A stretch of 64,000 bases of DNA from Ipomoea triloba (taxonomy: Eukaryota > Streptophyta > Magnoliopsida > Solanales > Convolvulaceae). The stretch covers positions 20,940,376 to 21,004,375 of the forward strand of contig NC_044924.1 in the NCBI RefSeq assembly GCF_003576645.1, written 5' to 3'. The notes below the pieces were generated by a model that saw nothing but the letters and a program-made list of their open reading frames with translations, was not told the DNA's origin and did not search any database. Below are positions 42,903-54,347 of this stretch, in pieces; position 1 is the stretch's first letter, and each line of letters begins with the position of its first letter. Position numbers and translations under genes: made by a program.

Positions 42903-45900
42903 ATGCAAGGCGTCAATTCGCAGCAGGATTTGGTTGCGACTGAAGAACTCGATGATCCGGTTGGATTGTCTATTTCAGGCGATCGTAATCCAGGTTTTTT
43001 ATGTTTGATTTTGTGATTTTGTTTGTGTTTATGAAAATCATTGAATTCGTATGTTTTGATTCGAGTGTTTTGATTATATGATACTGGTTTTAGGATTGTT
43101 TTATGATACAACTATGCGATTGGGAGGGTAGAAGATGAGTTTTGTGTATTTGTGTGGATATTATGTGTATTTTTTAATGAACTGTGAGTATTTCAGGCAA
43201 TGTTTCTGTGTATTCATTGTAGTTGTATGTAAAATAGAGGGTGTATTGTGTTTTGTGTATCGAATGTCAGTCTGGTGGATTTTTGTGTGTTTTTGTGAAT
43301 ATTTTGTGTATTCTTTGAATTCAGTATGTGTATTGTGGTCATAGAGTTTGTGTATTCATGTTAGTTGTAATGTAAACACAAGGTGATGTGTGTTTTGTAT
43401 TTTGGTTTTCCAATATTCTGTGTATTCTAGTTATACACTATGTGTATTGTAGGCATGCATTCTGTGTATTGATTGTAGGGGTACTTAAACATTGTGTTTT
43501 TGCAGCTGATCAGGACTTGTTAGGGGTGTCAGTGAGTTCTATTGATGAAGCATATGAGGTTTATAATGATTATGCTTTCAGGCTAGGTTTTAGTGTGATG
43601 AGGGGTAAGCAAAGATATAGTGCTGGTACAAAACAATTGAAGATGAAGGAGTTTAATTGTTCAAAGTCTGGGTTTAAAAGGGTTTTAAGAAAGGGAAGTT
43701 ATTTAAAAGTTGATGTACGGACAGGTTGTCGTGCATCTGTTCAATTTGATTTAGATGGGAATGGGATGTGGACTGTGACAAAGCACCAGAAGCTTCATAA
43801 TCATGAGTTTGTTCCAACGACCAAGAGTTACCTTCTACGGTCACATAGATCAGTGTCCAGAAATCATCTTTCCTACCTAAAGGATTTGAAGAAGAGCGGT
43901 GTTTCTGTGGCTAATGGTTTACGGTTTCTTAAAACACAATCAGGGGGGTCACCACTCGTTGGTTTTACAAGCAGAGATGCATATAACTCGCTGTGCACTG
44001 ATGTATTGAACAATTTGGATGGAACCGACTCAAACACATTAATTGAAATATTTAGACAAAGGCAGTCAAGTGAAAAAGATTTTTTCTTTGATTTCGAAGT
44101 GGATGATGAATCAAGGTTGTGCAGCTTTTTTTGGAGAGATGAGAAAATGATGCGAGACTATGAATTGTTTGGAGATTTGTTAGTTCACGATACGACGTAT
44201 CGTACTAACAAATATGATATGATTTGTGGTCCATTCGTTGGTATGAACCATCACTGTATGAACATCATGTTTGGATGTAGTTTTTTGTTGAACGAGAGGA
44301 TTGAGTCGTTCGTATGGTTGTTTAGGTCATTTTTAAGATCAATGAATGGGAAAAGTCCCCAAAGCATAATGACCGATCAATGCGCTACCATGGCTGTTGC
44401 TATTTCCCAAGTTTTTCCAACCTCAAGACATCGCCTATGTATATGGCATATCGGTGAGAATTCAAAGAAGCACATTAAGGGATTAAGAAATCAAAAAGAT
44501 TTTCTAGACATATTCAATTGTTTGTTGAAACATACCGATACAGAGGCAGAGTTTGAGCTTTATTGGACAAGGTATGCTTTCATTAAACATTCTGTCTATT
44601 GGTGATGGTATTTATGTTTATTTAGTTATAGTATTCTGTGTATTATATTTTTTCCCAATTGCTTGCATTAGTATACAGAGTTGGCAATACTCACACAGAT
44701 TATGTGTATTCTCTTGATATATTCTGAGTATTGTAGTTATAGAGTATGTTTATTCTATTGATTATGTGCTTTCATTCCCATGCCTTCATATATGATAATA
44801 CTCCCCTTATATTCTGTGTATTCAAATGAATGATCCTGTGTATTTGTATATGAGAGTCTGTGTATGCATTATAGTATATGAATAGGTCTAGTTTAATATA
44901 TGTTATGGTATTTCAGGATGGTCACAACATACAAATGTCATAATAATTCTTTGATTGAAAATTTGTATCAATGTAGAGAAAAATGGTGCCCTGCATTTAA
45001 CAAAGATTATTTTTCTGGTGGTATTTTATCTTCACAAAGGAGTGAAAGCACAAATCACTCTATTTCTAGAAGGTTATCCAAGACTGCTGGGCTATGTGAT
45101 TTTTATAGCTCCTTTGTTGGTGTTGTTTCGGAGTGGAGGAGTAGAGAGAACGGGGAAGATGTCCGGTGTTCCCAAGGTGTACCTACAATGGCTATGGATC
45201 ACATTAAGATTTTTTCACACGCTAGGGATATTTACACGATTGAGATATATTACTTGTTCGAAGAGCAGTTTTTGAAAGGGGCATCATGCTATCAAGAGTG
45301 TGCTCTATTTGAAGGTGGTGTGTATAAGTATCACGCCTGGAGGCCGGAGATTGATATTATTAGGCATGAAGTGATTTTTAACGTTAGAGAGTTAGATATT
45401 TGGTGCAGTTGCAAGCTGTTCACTGAAACCGGGATCTTATGTTGTCACTGTGTACGCATTTTAAACGTGCATTGTGTTTCTGAAGTTCCAAATAAATATA
45501 TTATGAAGAGATGGACTAAAAAAGTTTTGGAAGACGAGAATGCTGGTATTATCCCCCCATCTCAGTGCTTTAATGTTCCCTCTTCTGTTTGGACTTTAGA
45601 GACCACTAGGAAATTTCAGAAGTTGGTTGTTTATTGCCAAGAAAACAGCGAAACACGCAAAATTTTTGAGCAAGCAGTGTTAGATGCCAAGAGAAAAGTT
45701 GAAGATGAGTATGACCCTATTTTCTTCGAAGGTGAAGATTGTGATGTGGAATCGTCAAGCGGTGTTATAAAGGATCCATCAGACAGGCGGTTGAAAGGGT
45801 TACGTAATAGGAGGGTGACTAGTGTGATTGAAAAGAAATACAAGAAAGCAAGGGGTCGAAAGCAGCTTGCTCATATAGCTGCATCTAAAACAAAATCGGT

Positions 45901-46036
45901 GGGGCAGTCTCAAGTTGAAGATGCTATTTCTAATATTGCTGGTAATGGATATCTGGTGCATCCAATGTCTGGAGGTTCAATTTTTTGTCATTTTAGGTCA
46001 AATGCAAATCAAGAGGAGAATCAGAGTGTGTCTTAA
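42903..46036 (+). CDS. FAR1-type MULE transposase, three exons, intact frame
   Basis: Exons 42903-42993, 43506-44571 and 44917-46036, all with GT-AG borders, join in phase into a 758-residue open frame. Domains in order: FAR1 DNA-binding domain (about 44-130: YEVYNDYAFRLGFSV, CRASVQF, HNHEFVP); MULE transposase core (about 255-350: LLVHDTTYRTNKYDM, SIMTDQCATM, RLCIWHI, with the two Asp of the DDE triad visible); and a SWIM zinc finger (about 548-563, CSCKLFTETGILCCHC). The C-terminal tail is basic. FAR1-related proteins are either domesticated transcription factors or transposases. The neighbouring Ulp1-like gene and the element context favour a transposase. The start ATG at 42903 follows a 5' leader near the element end. 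Confidence 0.82.
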
Positions 46037-46782
46037 TGTCTATATGCATTCAAATGATATAGGTTGATTTCTGAGTAGGTTTTTGTTTGTTAGTTTTGTT
46101 TCTTTCAAGATATGCAGTTGTACTTTCTATACACAAAACTATTACAAGTAATACACAGACTGTTTCCGCAGGATACACAGAATTATTTACGACAACAAGA
46201 GAAACCATTTGGTGTTATTTCTTTATATTGCACTCTGTAATACACAGAGTGATACTATGTAATACACAGAACAATACTGCAGGATACACAGAATATGAAT
46301 TGCAATCTGTAATATGTTTTCAGAGTTAGAAGACAGAGTTTTAATAGCCAGGGTTTAGCATTAGGGTTTAGGGTTTAGTACCCAGTACTATGTATACAAA
46401 TATATTTTTGAATACACAGAGTTTAAGTCAATAATACACAGAATATTACTATGTAATACACAGAATATTATTATGTGTTATGGTTTTGAGGGTTAAGGTT
46501 TAGTGTTAGAGTTATGGGTTACCATTTACTGAATACACAGAAGGGCAGCATGTAATACACATAATGTTACTGCGTAATACACAGAATATATAATTGAAGT
46601 CATGCTTAGAATAAATTTTGTAATCAACAGAATAAACTTAATAGATATGGCACCCTATAATATAAGATGTGACAAAAAGCTTTTTTTCATTTCAGAGTTA
46701 GTAGAGTTTCTAGAATAAAGAACACATCTCAGATACTTGTTTCAATTTCAGTTTACAAAAATCAACATCTTTACAAATACGG
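46037..46782. other. Motif-rich spacer between the convergent MULE genes
   Basis: The 3' flanks of both genes. At least ten copies of aatacacagaat or close variants lie at about 46140-46590. A short telomere-like stretch (ttagggtttagggtttag) sits at 46361-46378. No ORF. Confidence 0.7.
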
Positions 46783-49700
46783 TCACTTCGATTGTTTGTA
46801 GATTTCCTTGGCTGCATTTGTCACATCTGGTAGAAGGGTATTCCATTCTGACATGAGTATGGTTGCGACATATTTAGCTCTTAGTGATGTGAGGAATGTA
46901 TACTGCAAAAAATAGAATGCAAAGTTAATTAGAAATGAATTGTTAAATATTTTAATATGGAAGAAAGTTGAAAGAATATTTTTATACTTACATCTTCTTG
47001 GCCTCCAGTGAGCCCTGCATCCCAGTCTTCTATTGATGTGCCTGTATAAGTCTGCATATGCCTCATGGAGTATATGGCATAATCTACTACATTTTCTTCA
47101 TTTTGCCAAGGCATCTGCATGTATTCCACTCTCATTGATTTCATCTTCTTTGCAAGTGGACTCTTCTTTGTGGCAAGATACTTAGTGAAGGCAATCAACT
47201 GTAGAATATCGATATAGTTGTGTGTAATTAGTATGACAGGATACACAGAATGACAATATGTAATACACAGAATATATAGTCTAAATCCTATACAGAATAC
47301 ACAGAATGAAATGTTAGAATACACAGACTCCCTTAGTAAGATACACAGAATTTAATAGAGATAAGATTTCTTACTAGTTTCTCCGGACAACCTTCATACT
47401 TGTCTTGTGCTTTAATTCCTTCAGGAATAGGCCTGTTGTCAATTATTTGAAGTCTTGATGTCAAGAAATTAAAGCACATCAAGTAGAAATGTTGGTGTCG
47501 GAGGATACTGAAGAATACCTGTTAAGAGTAGTCAGAAAAAATAAATCAGTTTGTGCTATATGGACAATTGAAATGAATAATATACAGAATTTAAATAATT
47601 AAGGTACAGTTATTTTGTACTTACAAGGTTGGCATCACTTATATCAAGATTAATTGATTCCAGTTGGTGATAAATAGCTCCGCAGAAATCTTTCAAAATA
47701 GCCTTTGAGGCAGCACTTTTACTATTCTGTAAATTTGTTGCGCTTTCTAAAGTCATCTGCAAATTTTTTTTTTTTTTTGTTTTGGTTATACAATGCATTG
47801 GTATGAATAAAGGAAAGAAAAAAAAAAGATTAGAGTAAAAATGTTTACTTACAAAAACAACTTCAGAGAAGAAAACCCTCTTTGGTTTGTCAATTGATCT
47901 TCTCATGTCTATCAAACTCATCATTTGGCACCAAATTTGGACTATGTTTGTAGACACGTAACTTGATGCCAATGTCATGAAATCGTCACGGTTAGCGACC
48001 AAATTGTTTCCTAAATAAAGCATGTCACTACACAAAATAAAATATAGATTAATCACAAGAAAATAACATGTTAAGTAATATGATGTGTGTCTAGTAAAAG
48101 TTATTAAAATGGGATTTACTTCATTGAATTTTGATTACCACAAGACAAGAATGCGTAGTCTGAAAAAATGTTTTGTTTAGCTGAAATGTTTGTCAGCTTT
48201 GTTCTGTTTTGTGCCCAATATGGTGAGCGTAAGGCCAGCGGGAGTTGTTTCAACTTTCTTTGTGGTCTTTTCTTTGTGTGGACATCTTCAATATCATCTT
48301 CAGTTTCTGCAAGGATGTTGTGTATACACAGAAATATAATAGTCAATACACAGAATGATAGCATGTAATACACAGAATACTACCATGTAATACACATAAT
48401 ATATAGTCTAAGTGAATTACATAATAAAAATTTTATTATACAGAATACACAGAATGAAATGTTAGAATACACAAACTCATTGAATAAGATACACAGAATA
48501 TAAGCACAAGTATTAGTAAATTATAAAGTGTTATAAGCATAGGTGTATACCTTTCGAATTCAATTTCAACTGGTGTTTTTGGTGTTGTAGCAGATGGTGT
48601 TGTTGGTGTTTGTGTTAGTGATGTTGTAGCAGATGGTATTGAACCAGATGGGGCTACTTGTTGTTGCTCTGTAGCCACTCTAGAAATATTTTCAACCAAT
48701 GATTCCAACATGGTTGCTATCTCGGGAGATTTTGGAGACGCTGTTGCTTCTTTTTGCTGTTCTCTCTGTGTTGGTGGTGGTGGGGTCTTCTCCAGTGAAG
48801 GCTGGGCTGATTTTCCTCTTTGTGATCGCCTTCGTGGGGATGAGGTTACTATTGTTGGTGCATGCGATGTTGCTGCTGGTGATTTTGTTGCTGTTGCTGC
48901 TGCATGTGGTGGTGCTGTTGTTGCTGGTGCTGCTGCATGCGATGCTGCTGCTGGTGCTGTTGTTTCTATTGGTGATGTTGTTGCTGCTTGTGGATTTTCA
49001 CAATGTGGTGGTGATGGTGTCGGAGTTAACAGCTGGAAAGAAGGTGCATTGATTTCAGGAGAGATGTTCCTCATGGTTGCATAGAAGGCAGCTTCAAGTT
49101 CAGCGACTGCCTCTAAGAAGCTTGGCTCGTTGAAGACATCATCATCTTTTAGCAGGCTCTCGGGTGGGACCGGTGGGGTTGGATTTGGACTTGGTGTTGG
49201 ATTGACAGTGTGAGAGAAGTTGACAAAAGTGTTCTTTATAATTTCAGCTGCTGAATTGTTGGTTCCAATTCCTGCCATGACTTCTCCAAACTCTGCAATA
49301 CTAGAAGTCATTTTCTTCAGGGAGTCGGTGACTCATTGCACAGTTTCAGACTCAATTGGTTTTTGAGTCACTCCTCCGCAGGCATTGGCCTTCTATCAAT
49401 CACCTTTCCTCTACCATACTTCCCTGGCTTCCTATGCAGTGCAAGCGTTGCTTTAATGTCTTTTGTTGTCCATTCTCTAATGGTTGGAGGGTTCTGTGTG
49501 AGAACAAGCCCCCTAATCTGGACTCGATCAAGGTAAGAAAGCTTCAAAGAATAAAAAAAAACAAAGATTAGAACAAACAGTTAGTGGTTATGATCTAGGA
49601 CTTATGGTTTAGTATTTAGGACTATGCACAGAGATATATAAGTGAATACACATAATGACTAACTACAATACACAGAATATTACTCAATAATACACAGAAT

Positions 49701-50641
49701 TTGAACATGAATACACAGAAACTTTCAACAGAGTACACATAGAATACACAGACTCAAGTAAGGCATTTTATTCAATAATTTATAGAATTATAAGAATAAG
49801 TTAGTATTGCATACCATTAGGAAAGTTGCAGGGCCACTGTATGAGGAATCCTTGTTTGATTTCCAAGCATCTGCAGTGTCTAGCAGGCTCTTTATGGTGT
49901 AAGCACACCAATTCATTTCTTTGATTTTACTCACATCTTGGAGTGAGTATAGAATCCTGTAATTGCAGAAAGTGTTCTTGTAACCCCTTATCAGTGTTGT
50001 AACCACGAAGATGACAAAGTCACGCTTGAACATGTCACCACTGTCTTGTCTCTCGACGATTTTGTTTAGCATTTCAGTGGTGGTTGGGGTTCCCTTCTCT
50101 ACCCCCCATCTCTGTCTCCAATCCCTGACCAAAGCGTTGAATCCTTCAGTCTCATTACTAGAAGTGCCCTCTACGACAGGGAGTTTGCCCCGTGGGAGTC
50201 CAAGTGTAGACTGTACGTCATCCTCTGACAAACACAGCTCATCATCACCATCACCAATTTCAATGGAGCATCGTTCTATGTCCATTTTGTTTAATATGTG
50301 CTTGATTAGCACACCATCACAATGAGTTAGCTTGATGTCTAGTAATGGTCCAAATCCTATATCCTTTACCGCTTGATGCTGATCTCGGTTAAACTGCTGA
50401 CAAGGCTGAACAACTACTTTGGAGTTGTTCGAACAGTAAAGTATTTCTTTGATTTTTGTTTGCCTTCATCTACTTGCTTTCCCTTCTTTGTTCGTTTGGT
50501 TGCAGGCTTCTTTTTCTGTTTTTCTTGCCTTTCTTCTGTTTGTGGTTTTGATGTAGCTGCACTATCTCTCTTTCTCTTTCTTCTTTGTAAGGCAGTTGCC
50601 AGGACTTGATCACTTTTATCAGAACTTGACATTGCTGTCAC
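46783..50641 (-). pseudogene. Ulp1-like (C48) protease gene of the MULE, catalytic Cys lost
   Basis: Read right to left, about ten exons can be placed: a Lys-rich N-terminal exon (50641-about 50414); 49815-about 50456 (GLPRGKLPVV, CNYRILYSLQDVSKIKEMNWC); 48551-49541 (a YLDRV start, then a long Pro/Ala/Thr linker); 48120-48306; 47853-48027; 47625-47756; 47375-47518 (HFYLMCFNF with catalytic His, IIDNRPIP with Asp); 46992-47198; and 46783-46902. In the penultimate exon the Ulp1 signature WQ...DCG reads WQNEENVVDYA, so the nucleophile Cys is Tyr (TAT). There is also a frame problem at 50414-50460 and a stop/frameshift near 49330-49375. Such SUMO-protease-like genes accompany plant MULEs, and their role in transposition is unclear. 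Confidence 0.82.
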
Positions 50642-50712
50642 ATAATAGAAAAGACAGAATTAACATGCTAGAATACACAGAATGTCATGCTACAATACAC
50701 AAAGACTTTAAC

Positions 50713-51275
50713 ACTAATACACAGAATCTAAGCCATTGTATCAATAACCTAAACACAACAATGTGGATAAAATGCTAGAATAAACAGAGTCAGTAAGAAG
50801 AATACACAAACACACTAACACGAATACACAAACTCATTAACAACAATACACAGAATAAACTTCTCATTATTATCAATCACCAAGAATGTTGGAAACTTGG
50901 AATCAACAATGTGGGATGGTAACATGCTAGAATACATAGAATGACATGCTATAATACACAAAGACATTAACACTAATACACAGAATATAAACCCTAGTTT
51001 CAATAACCTAAATTCAACAATGTGGATAAAATGCTAGAACACACAGAGTCAGTAAGAAGAATACACAAACACATTAACACGAATACACAAACTCATTAAC
51101 AACAATACACAGAATAAACATCTCATTATTATCAATCACCAAGAATGTTGGAAACCTGGAATCAACAATGTGGGAATGGTAACAAGCTAAAATGCACACA
51201 ATGACATGATATAATACACAGAGTCGTTAACAATAATACACAGAATCTAAGCCCTAGTATCAATAACCTAACACA
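50713..51275 (-). repeat. 260-bp tandem repeat in the first intron/leader of the Ulp1-like gene
   Basis: Units start at 50713, 50972 and 51232 (period 259-260, last one partial), about 90 percent alike by eye. Each holds six to seven copies of the aatacac(a)gaat-type motif plus a conserved ttatcaatcaccaagaatgt block. Confidence 0.85.
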
Positions 51276-51656
51276 GTTGTTTGATGAGGTTTAATACTGA
51301 AAATCAACAATGTGGATGATAAAATGCTATAATATTGAGAATCTGTAAATGTTCATGCTAGAATGCGAATGCAAATGCGTATGCGATATATATACAAACA
51401 TTATGTTTTTTTTGTTTACACAATGTCGTTGATCAACAATGTTTGTTAAATATTTACCTTTTAGTTCCGTGTGTTCTTGATAGTCGATGAAGATGTGTAT
51501 TTGTTGTTGATCAATGCGTATTTGTCCTGATGTTCTTGAGTTCTGGTGTGAATCGTTTGTGTTTTGCTTGCTTGAGAGTGTTGCTTGCTTGGTGGAATTG
51601 CAGTGGAAGTGCAGTGAGTGGAGCGAGAGAGTCGGGAGTCTTGTTAAGGAAGACTC
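51276..51656 (-). other. Upstream region of the Ulp1-like gene
   Basis: Non-coding or leader DNA of the MULE, of ordinary composition from 51460 on. It is cut by the Copia LTR at 51657; the last five bases, gactc (51652-51656), would be its target duplication. No supported exon. Confidence 0.5.
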
Positions 51657-52709
51657 TGTTAGGAACATAATGTATTAGGTTTTGATGATACCAAAAATGT
51701 AATTTAGAATCCCCTAAAGTCTCGAAAGATAGGAATCAATGTAAGTTCGACAAGTAAACTAAGAGCGAAAATACAACCGGGTAACTTGAGCTCAACTCGG
51801 AAAATATTTAAGCTTGAGGTAAACTTGTATGAACATCTTAGAAGAATCGTGTTGTAATTTCATAGATAGATCAGTAGAAGGCACGAGACGACACTGGAGG
51901 AATAAGGGTCTGCGAGACATCAACTAAGTCTCGAGACATAAGCAGAGTTCGAGAGGTAGTAACTCTCGATACAACCATCCAGTTGGAGACATAAGCAGAG
52001 TTCGAGAGGTAGGACCTCTCGATACAACAATCCAGTTCGAGACATAAGCAGAGTTCGAGAGGTAGGACCTCTCAATACAACAATCCAGTTCAAGACATCA
52101 TCTTTGGTCTCGATAAACTGACACTTCTCCAAAAGGTTAAATGACAGTCAGGAAGCATGAATAAAGTTTGGAGAAGAAGAATACCATGGAGATAAAATAT
52201 TAAGGAGGTGTTAGAAGTGGATGCCACATCAGAATTCCACAACAAACGGAAAGAAGGTGCACTAATCCAAAGTCGGTCTTATTCCCTAGAACGAGGATCA
52301 ATGGGAATTTAAAAAGAGTAACTTTTACCAAAAGTAGCAAGTGGAGCATGGACTCAAGAAAGTGGATTATGGAATATCCACTACCAAACAAAAGGTTCAA
52401 GTTACAAGACCACCACTCCATGAAAAATGCTGAAAAGATGCAAGTCCCATACACGGCATGGGAGACAAATTTCAAACGGAATAATTTTCCCTCCAACGGA
52501 ATTATTCCCTTACTCTCATATAAAAAGGACGTGAAGACACAGATCAAAAAAAAAGGAAGTTTCGTCAGAAGAAGTGAGTTCATTCTGAAAATCATAAGAG
52601 GTGTCTAATTCAAACGTTCAAGTGCTAGTGCTCAATCTGGAATATCATCCTGATATTCAAAACAGCGAGAAAAACACATCTTAGTGTTTGAGAGAGTTAC
52701 AAAGCTTAA
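51657..52709 (+). mobile_element. SIRE-type LTR copy 1, cut off by an assembly gap
   Basis: Starts TGTTAGGAACAT and follows the complete LTR at 58931-60634 for about 1050 bases, then ends at the N at 52710, equivalent to position 59979 of the full copy. It contains a tandem array of about 55-bp units (gagttcgagaggta..., 51940-52090) with more copies than the other LTR (59208-59310). It inserts into the MULE. Divergence from the full LTR is visible, so the two copies are not identical. Confidence 0.85.
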
Positions 52710-52710
52710 N
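52710..52710. other. Assembly join (single N)
   Basis: A single N where LTR sequence stops mid-way and unrelated SIRE 3' internal sequence starts. The missing DNA between them should include the LTR end, gag and most of pol. Confidence 0.85.
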
Positions 52711-53642
52711 CCTAGTTCTGTTATTAGAGAAATAGGACTTTAGATGGCTAGTTCCTGCTCTAACGATAGATTCCTATTAGGCTAACCAAGGCCAAACAAA
52801 AGTTTCTATGGAATCTATTAAGATATTGATTCATTTGTAATGTTTTCAAAAATCACTAAATGAACTTAAGGAAATGTTCCAAGTGATATCTTCTTTTGAT
52901 GAATCAATCTTGTCTCCATATTGCAATCTGTGTTCGAAAGGTAGTTCGAGAGGTACATGTTCAGTTTGCCTGTCTGCGTTATGTCTCGAAAAAAAAAGGG
53001 TAGTTCGAGAGATCACTTCAAAAGATATCAAACTGACTATCTACGTATCTCTAAATGGAGGAATAAGGAGGGTTAGGGATCGATCACTCAGGGGGAAGAT
53101 CCTTAACCACAGGAGTGCTTAGATGGAGGAATAAGGAGGTTTAGGGATCAATCACTCAAGGGGAAGATCCTTAAACTAGCAAAGTTGAGAGTTTACCTTC
53201 GAGAGGTAAAACAAATGAGTTCAACGGACATATGTGGGTTGGCTAATGTTGGGCATTAATGTTAGCCACGTGGTCTTCGGTTATTGACGGTTTTTCCGCT
53301 CTTAAAGGCATTATCTTGATAAGTGGGAACATGCCTATATAAATATCATCTCTTTATATCCCACTATCCAAAAACCGCATTATACTTTACCAAAATACCC
53401 TTACCATATCTTACACACATAATCGTTATAAAGGGTATTTCTGACCTTTAAATTCTTTTAAATTAACCGGGATCCGTTATCGGGTCAAGCTCTCAACCCT
53501 ACCCATATATCCAACCCGAATCCACATGATATAAAAGCCAAATTCTTCTTCCTTACCCGGATTCAAGCTCAAACCGAATACCGAAAACCCCCAAATTCGA
53601 AACACTGTACACATTCCCTCCAAAACCTCAAATCTGTCAACA
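52711..53642 (+). other. SIRE internal region upstream of the envelope-like ORF
   Basis: No coding domain is recognised. There is a tandem pair of about 67 bp (from 53054 and from about 53122, ggaggaataaggagg...aagatcctta). A TATA-like string cctatataaatatc lies at 53333-53346, followed by about 300 bases of C/A-rich leader-like sequence up to the ATG at 53643. Several ttcgagag motifs are present. Confidence 0.55.
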
Positions 53643-54347
53643 ATGGCGTCCGAATCCTCCACATCAACCTCATCTTCCGACGCATATCAGAGGGAGTTGC
53701 TACACATTCGCTCTCAGATCAAACAAGTCAAGGCGGGGAGTATCCTTGACAGAAACGGCTTCATCACCAACTCGTCAAATCCAAAGATGGCGGAGAAAGT
53801 CCTGAAGAAGTTTGAGAAGGCAGGACTAATGAAATACATGACGCATGATTACCGAACCATTCACGACCTCGACTTCACAGAATGGTTCGCAAATGCCAAG
53901 GTCACGAAGGGAAAAATAGAGAGTCGATTCAATGAGATTGATATCACGACCTCTGTTGGTGACCTCAGAGCGGCATTCGACTTCGCGACGTCGGAGGAGG
54001 CAGTCCAGCATCTCTCGGATTACGACCTAGACAAGCAAGCTTTTTGGAATAAAATCCGACTAGAGACTGCACCGCCCAGAGCATCCTCTGCCCTCCGCAA
54101 GTTCCACCTAAAGGAGAGGTTTGCTCTCGCTGCCGACCTTATAATGAAATTCGTGCTCGGCAAGGTGTCTGGAACTGACAAAATCAATCTGGACATCCTC
54201 AAAATCCGCCACGCCATCTGGAACAACAACAAAATGGACTGGGCACATATCATCTTCAACTCTCTTCAACAGCAGGTGCAAAGCTCAGTCTCCAACATCA
54301 ACCTGACGATCAGTAAAAAGGTTGGTTTTGGTTTTGTTGTTCAATAN

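Larger units (their letters stand above)
42636..51656 (+). mobile_element. Large Mutator-like element with FAR1-type transposase and Ulp1-type gene
   Basis: Two convergent genes typical of large plant MULEs lie side by side: a FAR1/MULE transposase (plus strand) and a Ulp1-like protease (minus strand). The left end is placed at ggcaaattataccatgcacc (42636), where intron-like DNA changes to GC-richer terminal-repeat-like sequence. The would-be 9-bp duplication is gctacaatt (42627-42635). The right end is not seen because a Copia LTR starts at 51657, so the element probably continues beyond that insertion. Introns and flanks throughout are full of an ATTCTGTGTATT-type motif, which ties both genes to one element. 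Confidence 0.75.

Noticed and set aside
43388..43505. Upstream extension of the FAR1-type second exon to 43388
   Set aside because: The sequence is motif-rich intron DNA. A tttgcag acceptor at 43505 and an in-phase first exon at 42903-42993 explain the start better.
48699..49084. Plus-strand open frames rich in Val, Leu, Ala and Gly
   Set aside because: They are the complement of the Pro/Ala/Thr-rich linker of the Ulp1-like gene; low-complexity coding on one strand opens the other.
51327..51668. Minus-strand ORF of 113 codons as first exon of the Ulp1-like gene
   Set aside because: Its start lies in the Copia LTR and it has no recognisable domain or clear splice link.
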